This document shows, piece by piece, positions 1 through 6,701 of a stretch of 6,701 nucleotides of DNA. Below the pieces are notes generated by a model that made no database searches, had not been told where the DNA came from, and saw only the letters and a program-made list of their open reading frames with translations. Each line of letters starts with the position of its first letter. Position 1 is the stretch's first letter. A program made the position numbers and the translations under genes. Source of the stretch: an uncultured Phycisphaerales bacterium (GTDB taxonomy: Bacteria > Planctomycetota > Phycisphaerae > Sedimentisphaerales > Anaerobacaceae); contig CALEZT010000271.1 in the NCBI GenBank assembly GCA_937927975.1, positions 1 to 6,701 on the forward strand. The letters are read 5' to 3'.

Positions 1-10
1 ATCGTATTCG
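1..10. other. Probable Illumina index bases (artifact)
   Basis: These ten bases sit directly upstream of a complete Illumina read-2 adapter, where the library index lies in a finished adapter. They can be read as AT, the end of the constant ...GAGAT segment, followed by an 8-base index CGTATTCG, or as a 10-base index. The assignment rests on position only; I cannot confirm the index identity. They should not be treated as genomic. Confidence 0.75.
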
Positions 11-44
11 GTGACTGGAGTTCAGACGTGTGCTCTTCCGATCT
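11..44. other. Illumina TruSeq read-2 adapter contamination
   Basis: The 34 bases match the standard Illumina multiplexing read-2 adapter from GTGACTGGAG through the terminal CTCTTCCGATCT, without a mismatch that I can see. Translated from the GTG at 11 they give MTGVQTCALPI, an N-terminus known as an adapter artifact in predicted proteins. The likely origin is an untrimmed read-through of a short insert at the contig end. T44 is the adapter's ligation T, so confident genomic sequence begins at 45. Any gene start called at 11 is false. Confidence 0.98.
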
Positions 45-2056
45 GCGGGTCGGGGGGCATGCTCATCTTCTCCAAACGCTATGTCGAGGAGCACGGCGGG
101 GATGGCGGCAACCTGTTCCTGTGCGGCCAGGACTCCAGCGGCTCGGCCTGGGTCGTCTGTAAAATGAACATGATTCTGCACGGGATCAGCGAGAAGGCCG
201 ATATCCGCAACGATGACACGCTTGCCCATCCGCGTCACCTGGATCGCGGTGAACTGCGCCGCTTCGACCGGGTCATCACGAATCCGCCGTTCGGTATGAA
301 CTATAGCCGGGAGGGCATGGAGTTCAAGGAACGGTTCCGATATGGTTTCTGCCCGGAGTCCGGCAAGAAGGCCGAACTCATGTTCATCCAGCACATGCTT
401 GCCGTGCTGCGTCCCAAGGGTATGCTGGCGACGGTTGCCCCGCACGGCGTGCTCTTCCGGGGCGGCAAAGAAGGCCAGATCCGCAAAGGGTTCATCGACG
501 ACGATCTCATCGAGGCCGTCATCGGGCTGGGTCCGAGTCTCTTCTATGGCACGCAGATCCCCGCCTGCATCCTGGTCATGCGGCAGAACCGCGGCGCCAA
601 GACCAAGGAACGGCAAGGAAGAATCCTCTTCATCAATGCCGACCAGGACTACGAGGCCGGCCGGGCGCAGAACTATCTCCGCCCTGAGCACGCGGAGAAG
701 ATCGTCCGCACATTCGAGAACTACGAGACCATCCCTGGATACTCTCGTGTGGTGGAGCTCGACGAGATCAAGGCCAACGACTACAACCTGAATATCCGTC
801 GCTATGCCGACAACGCCGCGCCGCCTGAGCCGCACGATGTGCGGGCGCATCTGGTGGGCGGCATCCCCAAGGCGGAGGTCGCCGCGAAGAAAGGCCTGCT
901 TGCCTCCCACGGTTTGAAGCCGGCCGTGGTATTCGTGGACCGCGATGAGAAGTACTACGACTTCGCACCGGCCGTTGCCGACCGTGCGGCCATCAGGAAG
1001 GCGATTGAGGAGGACCCCGGTGTACGCAGACAGGAGCAGAAGCTGGCGAATGCCTTCGCAGAATGGTGGGAAGCGCACAAGGGTCAGCTCGCACGACTGC
1101 CCGGCAACAACAACGTAATGAAGCTCCGCGCCGCGTACCTGAAGTCTTTTGAGGAGGCCCTTGTTCCTGTCGGGCTGCTCGACCGGTTCAAGATCGCCGG
1201 CGTGATTGCCTCCTGGTGGAACCAGGCCTATGACGAGCTCAAGACCATCGTGGCCCAGGGGTTCACCGGCCTGATCGACGGCTGGGTGCAGACCATCAAG
1301 GATTTTGTCGAAGGCGAGGACGACAATCAGGACGACGATTTCAAGCCGCTGGAACATAAGATCGTCGCCAAGCTCATCCCCGAGTACCTGAAGGAACTGG
1401 CCGACGCCGAGGCGGAGATCGAACGCATCAAGGTGGAGAAGGAGGCCTTCGAGCGAGGGGAGCACCTCGAAGACAGCGACGAGGACTACGACGGCAAAGA
1501 ACGCAACTACGGCAAGGAGCTGGAGGACCGCATCAAGGAGCTCAAGGGACGACTGGTCGAGAAGCTCGGCCGCGTGCGCATCCCGTCCCTGTCCGGAGAC
1601 GGCGATGACGACACGAACGCAGCCCAGTTCCTGGAGAACCTGGCGAAAACCAAGGCGGCTGCAAAGGCCATTCAGGAGAATATCACGGAGCTGGAGCCCA
1701 TCGTGGAAGAGATGATGGAAGCTCAGCAACTTGTGCAGCCCTACAAGGAGATCAAAAAAGCGTTGACCGCGGCACGCGGGAAGTACAGAACGCTCGAAGC
1801 GGCCTTGGTCAAGCGGCTGGAGGAAGCGAGGGCAAAGCTGTCGAAGAAGGACGACTGCGAGATGGTCCTCGACTTGGTGCGCGAAGGCATGGCCCGCCAC
1901 ATGGAACGCTACGTCCATGAACATCGAGGGCAGGCTACAACCATCATGGAAAGGTGGTGGGACAAATATGCTGCCCCATTAGGGATGATAGAGCGAGACC
2001 GCAAAGCCGCAAACGAACGAATGGCAAAACTGGTGGAGGGGCTTGGATATGTCTAA
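44..2056 (+). CDS. hsdM: Type I R-M modification subunit HsdM, 5'-truncated
   Basis: This is the N6-adenine DNA methyltransferase subunit of a type I R-M system. It transfers a methyl group from SAM to adenine in the target chosen by HsdS, and it is also part of the restriction complex. Counting the codon at 44 as residue 1, 670 residues remain. Residues 1-5 are CGSGG, the core of SAM-binding motif I. Residues 80-83 are NPPF (catalytic motif IV, bases 281-292). The sequence around NDYNLNIRRY (about 245-254) closes the methyltransferase fold. The N-terminal helical domain and the first residues of motif I are missing, roughly 200 residues by family layout, because the contig starts in adapter; the true start is not here. 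After the fold comes a tail of about 410 residues, rich in charged residues, with acidic runs near 423-432 and 473-483 and coiled-coil-like helices near 450-515 and 535-620. That is longer than the classical HsdM of about 500 residues in total. The last 8 bases overlap hsdS. The family call is firm; the role of the tail is unknown. Confidence 0.96.
   Translation, partial: CGSGGMLIFSKRYVEEHGGDGGNLFLCGQDSSGSAWVVCKMNMILHGISEKADIRNDDTLAHPRHLDRGELRRFDRVITNPPFGMNYSREGMEFKERFRYGFCPESGKKAELMFIQHMLAVLRPKGMLATVAPHGVLFRGGKEGQIRKGFIDDDLIEAVIGLGPSLFYGTQIPACILVMRQNRGAKTKERQGRILFINADQDYEAGRAQNYLRPEHAEKIVRTFENYETIPGYSRVVELDEIKANDYNLNIRRYADNAAPPEPHDVRAHLVGGIPKAEVAAKKGLLASHGLKPAVVFVDRDEKYYDFAPAVADRAAIRKAIEEDPGVRRQEQKLANAFAEWWEAHKGQLARLPGNNNVMKLRAAYLKSFEEALVPVGLLDRFKIAGVIASWWNQAYDELKTIVAQGFTGLIDGWVQTIKDFVEGEDDNQDDDFKPLEHKIVAKLIPEYLKELADAEAEIERIKVEKEAFERGEHLEDSDEDYDGKERNYGKELEDRIKELKGRLVEKLGRVRIPSLSGDGDDDTNAAQFLENLAKTKAAAKAIQENITELEPIVEEMMEAQQLVQPYKEIKKALTAARGKYRTLEAALVKRLEEARAKLSKKDDCEMVLDLVREGMARHMERYVHEHRGQATTIMERWWDKYAAPLGMIERDRKAANERMAKLVEGLGYV
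2035..2040 (+). promoter_or_regulatory. Ribosome binding site of hsdS
   Basis: GGAGGG lies inside the end of hsdM, 8 bases before the ATG at 2049. This spacing favours ATG 2049 over the in-frame TTG at 2043, which would be only 2 bases from the site. Confidence 0.8.
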
Positions 2057-3386
2057 TAGTCCCAACGGTTGGATACGCGCCTCCATACAGTCACGCCTTG
2101 AGAGTGAGTTTCCCGGTGAATGGGGAGTTGAGCCGGTCTTTCGTTCGGACAATGCACGCGTTCTCCGCGCGACGGACCTCGATGCGGATGGGCACATAGA
2201 CTATGAATCGGCTGCGAGACGTCGGGTCTCATCAGCAAGCTTGGGTAAGAAGCAGTTGCGTGATGGTGATCTTGTTCTCGAAGCTGCCGGTGGTGGTCCG
2301 GGCAAACCTGTCGGACATGTCGGCGTGTTCTGCTCACCCGACAGTCAAGTCTATCTGACATCCAACTTCTTTCGAACGTTGCGACCGAATGACACCGTTC
2401 TCCCACGCTATCTTTGGTGGCGCCTTGTCTACCTGATTCAGGAGCCCAGGATATGGGCGTACCAGCAACAGACTACCGGCATCACCAATCTGAAAGTAGC
2501 GGAGTACCTGAGTCAGCAACTCGATTGGCCACCGTTGCCTGAGCAGCGTGGAATTACGAATGTTCTCGATAGTACCGACGACGCGATTTTGAAGACGGAA
2601 TCGCTGATCGCCAAACTCAAGGACATCAAACAAGGCCTGCTGCACGACCTTCTGACCCGTGGGCTCGATGAAAATGGCGAACTCCGCGACTCCTATGTGC
2701 ATCCGGAACGTTTTGCGGATGTTTCCCTTGGCCGGATACCGAAGGATTGGGATACGCGTCCCCTTGAGACGGTATCGCAAATAGCCAATGGTATCACGCT
2801 TGGCCGGCAGGTGGGTGAGGCCAATAGCCTTGAAGTCCCTTATCTGCGAGTGGCGAACCTGCAGGAGGGACGCGTCGACCTGTCGGAGATCAAGACGATC
2901 CGTATTTTTCGCGGCGAAATGGATCGTTTTCTGCTGCAAGCCGGAGATGTGCTGCTGACGGAAGGCGGCGACTTCGACAAGCTTGGGCGAGGCGCTGTCT
3001 GGGACGGGCAAATCAATCCATGTGCTTACCAGAACCACATCTTCCGCGTTCGCACGGATTCGCAGGTGCTGCTCCCCAAATTCTTGGCCGCCATCCTTAT
3101 GGTGTCTTACGGCAAACGGTACTTCCTTCGGCATGCGAAGCAAACGACCAGTATCGCTTCGATCAACCGTACTGAGCTGGGCCGTTTTCCCGTCCCGTGT
3201 CCGGGGCTGAAGGAACAAGAGAGGATCATCGCTGCTTTCGAAGAACATGAAAGCCGCATCGCGGAGGAAATGGCATACCTGATGAAGTTGAAGTCAATCA
3301 AAAGGGGGCTTATGCAGGATTTGTTGACCGGGCGGGTACGAGTAAAGGCTGTTCCGGAAATGGCAAAGGCGGAAAAGGAGAGATAG
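2049..3386 (+). CDS. hsdS: Type I R-M specificity subunit HsdS
   Basis: HsdS recognises the bipartite DNA target and scaffolds two HsdM and the HsdR subunits. The 445-residue protein has the usual length and layout. Target recognition domain 1 covers about residues 1-162 and contains the typical GGGP...PVGHVG stretch at 81-91. The first conserved helical region is about 163-207, starting LPEQ and ending near LKDIKQGLLHDLLTRG. Domain 2 runs about 228-386 (GRIPKDW, then PYLRVANLQ at 264-272 and a GDVLLTEGGDFDKLGRG stretch from 299). The second helical region is about 387-430, starting LKEQ and ending near LKSIKRGLMQDLLTGR. The two helical regions are recognisable copies of each other, while the two recognition domains differ, so an asymmetric two-part target is expected; its sequence cannot be read from the protein. 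Start chosen at ATG 2049 because of the ribosome binding site at 2035. It overlaps hsdM by 8 bases, suggesting translational coupling. Parts of the recognition domains are lower in G+C than the flanking genes (28 of 60 at 2341-2400, 29 of 60 at 2881-2940), as is common in exchangeable specificity genes. Confidence 0.97.
   Translation: MSNSPNGWIRASIQSRLESEFPGEWGVEPVFRSDNARVLRATDLDADGHIDYESAARRRVSSASLGKKQLRDGDLVLEAAGGGPGKPVGHVGVFCSPDSQVYLTSNFFRTLRPNDTVLPRYLWWRLVYLIQEPRIWAYQQQTTGITNLKVAEYLSQQLDWPPLPEQRGITNVLDSTDDAILKTESLIAKLKDIKQGLLHDLLTRGLDENGELRDSYVHPERFADVSLGRIPKDWDTRPLETVSQIANGITLGRQVGEANSLEVPYLRVANLQEGRVDLSEIKTIRIFRGEMDRFLLQAGDVLLTEGGDFDKLGRGAVWDGQINPCAYQNHIFRVRTDSQVLLPKFLAAILMVSYGKRYFLRHAKQTTSIASINRTELGRFPVPCPGLKEQERIIAAFEEHESRIAEEMAYLMKLKSIKRGLMQDLLTGRVRVKAVPEMAKAEKER
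3375..3380 (+). promoter_or_regulatory. Ribosome binding site of the small ORF
   Basis: AAGGAG lies in the last codons of hsdS, 8 bases before the ATG at 3389. Good sequence and spacing suggest that translation still starts at the short frame that follows. Confidence 0.65.
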
Positions 3387-3388
3387 AC

Positions 3389-3469
3389 ATGTCCACCAGA
3401 GGCGAGATAAGAAGCGAGAAGATCCTGATCAAAGATGTGTTCGAGATGTGGTTCAACATCCCTGGTTAG
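3389..3469 (+). pseudogene. 26-codon remnant of a DUF262-like gene
   Basis: The frame opens two bases after the hsdS stop, has a well-placed ribosome binding site, and ends at TAG 3467-3469 after 26 residues. Its second half, ILIKDVFEMWFNIPG, resembles the extreme N-terminus of DUF262 (GmrSD-type, ParB/Srx-fold) proteins, where a segment like 'lkdiF...f.IP' leads directly into the conserved YQRPYxW motif. Here the frame reaches IP, then G and the stop, so the YQRPY motif and the whole domain are absent. None of the three forward frames between 3470 and 3499 restores it. DUF262 genes are often found inside type I R-M operons, including next to hsdR, so the likeliest history is an internal deletion that left the start. 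Other readings are a genuine tiny leader peptide coupling hsdS to hsdR, or chance similarity. The homology is from memory of the family and short, hence moderate confidence. Confidence 0.5.
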
Positions 3470-3485
3470 GCGAGATGATCTTTGC

Positions 3486-3490
3486 GGAGG
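3486..3490 (+). promoter_or_regulatory. Ribosome binding site of hsdR
   Basis: GGAGG is followed by 9 bases and then the ATG at 3500. It supports that start over the in-frame TTG codons at 3482 and 3491. An in-frame TGA at 3476-3478 rules out anything further upstream. Confidence 0.8.
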
Positions 3491-3499
3491 TTGACGAGC

Positions 3500-6400
3500 A
3501 TGATAGACCTGTCTGAATTGTGTCCTCCGACCAGCACTCCGACCGAGTGGTCAGAGGTCGAGTGTCCGCTGTTGATCCAGTTAGCCCAAATGGGCTGGCA
3601 GTACATGTCTGGCGATATCGATGTGCCGGAACTCACGGAACGTGAGGACTTTCGGCAGACCGTGCTCTATGGGCGTCTCCGGGAGGCCATCAAACGCGTC
3701 AACGCCGGCGAGGGTTCTGTGGACGACCTCACGGTGGACCGTGCGATTCGCGAACTGGAGTCTGTCGGCGGGCAGTCGCTCCTTGAGAAGAATCGGCTCA
3801 TCACGGAACGGCTCATCAAGGGTGTTCTTGTCGACCCTACTAGTCCAAATGAGACACGCCAGCGGCGCATTCGTTTCATCGACTACGACCCTGCTCATCT
3901 GGCTCGAAACGACTTCGTCGCAGTCAACCAGTTCCGCGTGGACATCCCCGGACGGGGGACGTTCGTAGTCCCGGACGTAGTCTTGTTCGTCAATGGTCTG
4001 CCCCTGGTCGTCGTGGAGTGCAAGAGCCCGAGCGTCACCGACCCTGTTGGGGAAGGGCTGGACCAGCTCCTGCGGTATTCGAACAACCGCTATTGGGTGG
4101 GGGAGGATGAGGGGGTCGAAGACCTGTTCCTGTTCAATCAGCTCATAGCGGTGTCCTCGTATTACCAGGCCCGTCTCGGCACGCTCGGCGCGTTTCACGA
4201 GCACTATCTCGAATGGAAGGACGTCGCTCCCTTGGCGCGCGAGGAGGTTGCGAAGGAACTCGACAAGGAACCTGGGAAGCTCAAGAGCCAGGAGCTTCTG
4301 GCGGCCGGGGTGCTTCGGCCGGAGCGGCTGATCGATATTGTCCGGAATTTCGTCCTTTTCAAGATCGAAGACGGCAAGCTCATCAAGATCGCCCCTCGGT
4401 ATCAGCAGTACCGGGCGGTCCACGTTGCCATTGACCGGCTGTCCACGGGCAGGACACGGCAGGAGGATGAGAAGGATCAAGACCGTCGCGGCGGCATTGT
4501 CTGGCACACGCAGGGCTCGGGCAAGAGCATCACTATGATGTACCTGATCCGCAAGATGCGGATGAATCCCAGGCTGCGAGCCTTCAAGGTCGTGGTGGTC
4601 ACGGATCGAACGGACCTTGAGGGGCAACTGCGTGAAACGGCCTCGCTGACGGGGGAAGTCATCCGGCCGGATGACCAGGACAACAGGCGGCGAGCCTCAG
4701 CCACGGAGACGCTCAAAAGCATCCTGCGGGAGGAGAGCCCCGACATTGTGTTCGCGATGATCCAGAAGTACCTGGAACGCAAGGGCGAGGCGGAGACCTT
4801 CGAATATGTCGTGCCTCTTCCGCCGCCCAAGCACTGTGATGAGGCCGTTATTACCCATGCCCCTCGAACGAGGACCCTGCGGCAAGTGGTGCGAGATCAG
4901 GAATTCGAGGTTCTCAACGAGTCCTCCAACATCCTGATTCTCATCGATGAAGCTCACAGATCGCATACGAAGACCTTCCATGCGAATCTGATGAAAGCCC
5001 TGCCCAACGCGGCCAAGATCGGCTTTACCGGTACCCCCATCCTGCGCGCCGACAAAGCCAGTACCCAGGCGATCTTCGGGGAGTTCATCGACAAGTATCG
5101 CTTGGATGAGGCCGTGGAGGACGAGGCCACGGTCAAGATCGTTTACGAGGGCCGCACCGCCGATGGGCTCGTGGAGCATACAGATCGGTTGGACCAAAAG
5201 TTCGAAGACCTGTTCCGGGACTATAGCGAAGCCGAGAAGCAGGTCATTAGGAACAGACACGCCGCGGAGGGCGATGTCCTGGAGGCGCCGAAGCTCATCG
5301 CGGCGAAAGCGGCCGACATGCTGCGCCACTACGTCTGTGGCGTGCTTCCCAATGGATTCAAGGCCCAAGTCGTGGCGGTCTCGCGCCTGGCAGCCATCCG
5401 CTATCGTGATTCACTGGAGGAGGCTCGCAACCGTCTCGTGCAGGAGATCGAGGCCCTGGACCCGGGCAAACTGCGTCTGTCTGATGCGGAACTCGAACAG
5501 GAGGATGGATACACGCAATTCCTGGTCGGCGCGTCAAGACACCTGGACACCATCAAGCGGTTGGAGTTTGCCGCCATCATCTCGCATGACCACAATGACC
5601 CTCTCTCCAGGCGGGACTGGACGGACAAGGCGAAACAGGATGGATATATCGCCCGGTTCAAGAAGCCGCTGGTGCATGAAGATCACATGAAGCAGGACGG
5701 CCTGGCCTTCCTTTGTGTCAAGAGCATGTTGACGACAGGGTTCGACGCACCGGTCGAACAGGTGCTTTACCTGGATAGGAAGATCGTTGCCCATGAGTTG
5801 CTCCAGACAATCGCCCGCGTGAACCGTCGGGCGCATGGCAAGGAGCGAGGTTACATCGTGGACTACATCGGGGTCGCACGCCATCTCCACGACGCCCTGG
5901 CCGGCTACGATGATGAGACTGAGACTCCCATGGTCGATATCCGCGACGAACTCCCCAAGCTGCGGGATCGGCACAAGCGCGTTGTGGACGTCTTCATCAC
6001 ACGCGGAGTGTCGAGCATCAGGGATATCGAGGCATGCGTCGATCTCCTGGCAGATGTCAGGGTGCGTGCGGAGTTCATCAACAAGCTGCGGCTCTTCCTG
6101 GAAAGCCTGGGGATCATCATGCCCCGGCCGGAAGCCATGCCGTACCTGAAAGACGCCAAGATCCTCGGCTTCATCGCCAGAGTGGCGGCGAATCTGTACT
6201 ACGACAATCAGCTGAATCTGTACGGCGTGAAGCACAAGGTGAAGCAACTCATCGACGAGTACATCGCAGCCAACGGGATCGACCCGAAGATCCCGCCCAT
6301 CGAGATTCTCGACGTGGATTTCGCGGAACACGTGAATGCGGGCAAATCCGCGAAGGCCCGTGCCTCCCAGATGCTTCATGCGGCTCGCCATCACATCAGC

Positions 6401-6701
6401 ATTCACTTGCATGAAGACCCGGCGTTCTTCAGCCAACTGAGCGAGAAGCTCGAACAGATCCTTCGGGACCTGAAGGACAACTGGATCGAGCTTGAGCGGG
6501 AATTGCAGCGTTTCATCGAGCAGGAGATCAAGCAGGGTCGGGAGCAGGAAATCGAGGGGCTGGACCCCAAGATTCAGGCCCCATTCTTTGGGCTGCTCAG
6601 GCAGACCAGCGCAGACACGTCTGGTCGGGAGATGGACGAATCTGTCTATCGTCTGGCTATCAGCAAGACAGTGGAGCTCGTGAGCCACATCCAGGAGGAG
6701 A
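3500..6701 (+). CDS. hsdR: Type I R-M restriction subunit HsdR, 3'-truncated
   Basis: HsdR is the ATP-dependent translocase and endonuclease subunit; it pulls DNA past the HsdM-HsdS core and cuts when translocation stalls. The frame is open for 1067 codons and runs off the right edge. The N-terminal nuclease domain has D159 (VPDVV), E173 and K175 (VECKS), plus a QxxxY motif, Q189 and Y193 (QLLRY); all PD-(D/E)xK residues are present. The superfamily 2 helicase motor follows: Walker A WHTQGSGKS 335-343, motif Ia TDRTDLE 368-374, DEAH 483-486, GFTGTP 508-513, motif V around TTGFDAP 745-751, and motif VI QTIARVNR 769-776. The C-terminal part (about 930 onward, with AKARAS and DPAFF at 973-977) resembles the DUF3387 region of EcoR124I-like HsdR proteins. 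EcoR124I HsdR has 1038 residues, so probably only the last few tens of residues are missing. It follows the small ORF by 30 bases and is the last visible gene of the operon. No frameshift or lost motif was seen. Confidence 0.97.
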   Translation, partial: MIDLSELCPPTSTPTEWSEVECPLLIQLAQMGWQYMSGDIDVPELTEREDFRQTVLYGRLREAIKRVNAGEGSVDDLTVDRAIRELESVGGQSLLEKNRLITERLIKGVLVDPTSPNETRQRRIRFIDYDPAHLARNDFVAVNQFRVDIPGRGTFVVPDVVLFVNGLPLVVVECKSPSVTDPVGEGLDQLLRYSNNRYWVGEDEGVEDLFLFNQLIAVSSYYQARLGTLGAFHEHYLEWKDVAPLAREEVAKELDKEPGKLKSQELLAAGVLRPERLIDIVRNFVLFKIEDGKLIKIAPRYQQYRAVHVAIDRLSTGRTRQEDEKDQDRRGGIVWHTQGSGKSITMMYLIRKMRMNPRLRAFKVVVVTDRTDLEGQLRETASLTGEVIRPDDQDNRRRASATETLKSILREESPDIVFAMIQKYLERKGEAETFEYVVPLPPPKHCDEAVITHAPRTRTLRQVVRDQEFEVLNESSNILILIDEAHRSHTKTFHANLMKALPNAAKIGFTGTPILRADKASTQAIFGEFIDKYRLDEAVEDEATVKIVYEGRTADGLVEHTDRLDQKFEDLFRDYSEAEKQVIRNRHAAEGDVLEAPKLIAAKAADMLRHYVCGVLPNGFKAQVVAVSRLAAIRYRDSLEEARNRLVQEIEALDPGKLRLSDAELEQEDGYTQFLVGASRHLDTIKRLEFAAIISHDHNDPLSRRDWTDKAKQDGYIARFKKPLVHEDHMKQDGLAFLCVKSMLTTGFDAPVEQVLYLDRKIVAHELLQTIARVNRRAHGKERGYIVDYIGVARHLHDALAGYDDETETPMVDIRDELPKLRDRHKRVVDVFITRGVSSIRDIEACVDLLADVRVRAEFINKLRLFLESLGIIMPRPEAMPYLKDAKILGFIARVAANLYYDNQLNLYGVKHKVKQLIDEYIAANGIDPKIPPIEILDVDFAEHVNAGKSAKARASQMLHAARHHISIHLHEDPAFFSQLSEKLEQILRDLKDNWIELERELQRFIEQEIKQGREQEIEGLDPKIQAPFFGLLRQTSADTSGREMDESVYRLAISKTVELVSHIQEE

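Noticed and set aside
11..43. GTG start at 11 as the natural start of hsdM
   Set aside because: The codons before CGSGG are encoded by Illumina adapter, so this start is an artifact and hsdM is 5'-partial.
2334..3248. Minus-strand open frame of 304 codons opposite hsdS
   Set aside because: The + strand encodes a complete HsdS with paired helical repeats, so the antisense frame is incidental.
2535..3338. Direct DNA repeat in hsdS (2535-2671 and 3207-3338) as a recombination or phase-variation site
   Set aside because: The similarity is at protein level, between the two conserved helical regions normal for HsdS. The DNA copies have diverged, and no short tandem repeat or inverted copy of hsdS is present in the window.
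3475..3516. Short ATG frame at 3475 ending at TGA 3514-3516 (13 codons)
   Set aside because: It overlaps the hsdR start in another frame, has no ribosome binding site at proper spacing and no recognisable product.
3581..4627. Minus-strand open frame of 348 codons opposite hsdR
   Set aside because: It lies entirely inside hsdR, whose nuclease and helicase motifs are unmistakable in the + frame. Its composition is that of an antisense shadow in G+C-rich coding DNA and it shows no recognisable motif.
5534..6688. Minus-strand open frame of 384 codons opposite the hsdR C-terminal half
   Set aside because: It is a shadow of the hsdR frame, which encodes motifs V and VI and the DUF3387-like region. 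The antisense product resembles no family I know.

Overview
The window is one stretch of a type I restriction-modification (R-M) locus, read left to right on the + strand. It comes from a moderately high G+C bacterium: hand-counted 60-base blocks give about 58% G+C in hsdM and about 63% in hsdR. Nothing fixes the taxon. Shine-Dalgarno sites and the type I R-M architecture say bacterium (an archaeon is less likely). The fragment is probably a short contig from a metagenome or draft assembly, because its left end is raw Illumina adapter and both outer genes are cut by the window edges.

Layout: 1-44 is sequencing-library sequence (index bases plus the read-2 adapter) and is not biological. 44-2056 is hsdM, the modification methyltransferase, lacking its N-terminal part but keeping the SAM-binding CGSGG motif, the catalytic NPPF motif and an unusually long acidic, helical C-terminal extension. 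2049-3386 is hsdS, the DNA-specificity subunit, overlapping hsdM by 8 bases and complete with two target recognition domains. 3389-3469 is a 26-codon reading frame with a good ribosome binding site; its C-terminal half resembles the very start of a DUF262 protein and stops just before the hallmark YQRPY motif, so I read it as a degenerate DUF262 gene. 3470-3499 is a short gap that holds the hsdR ribosome binding site. 3500-6701 is hsdR, the restriction and DNA-translocation subunit, open to the right edge and missing only its extreme C-terminus.

How they work together: in known type I systems HsdS binds a bipartite target through its two recognition domains. Two HsdM with one HsdS form an adenine-N6 methyltransferase, and addition of HsdR gives an ATP-driven translocase that cleaves unmodified DNA far from the site. 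Every catalytic motif that can be seen here (HsdM CGSGG/NPPF; HsdR PD-ExK, QxxxY, Walker A, DEAH, motifs III, V and VI) is intact, so the cluster looks functional apart from its truncated edges. Overlap or near-abutment of genes and a ribosome binding site before each start indicate one M-S-(stub)-R transcription unit. No promoter, terminator, RNA gene, CRISPR array or mobile element is visible. I find no undescribed system; the points of most interest are the adapter-derived false N-terminus and the DUF262-like remnant between hsdS and hsdR.
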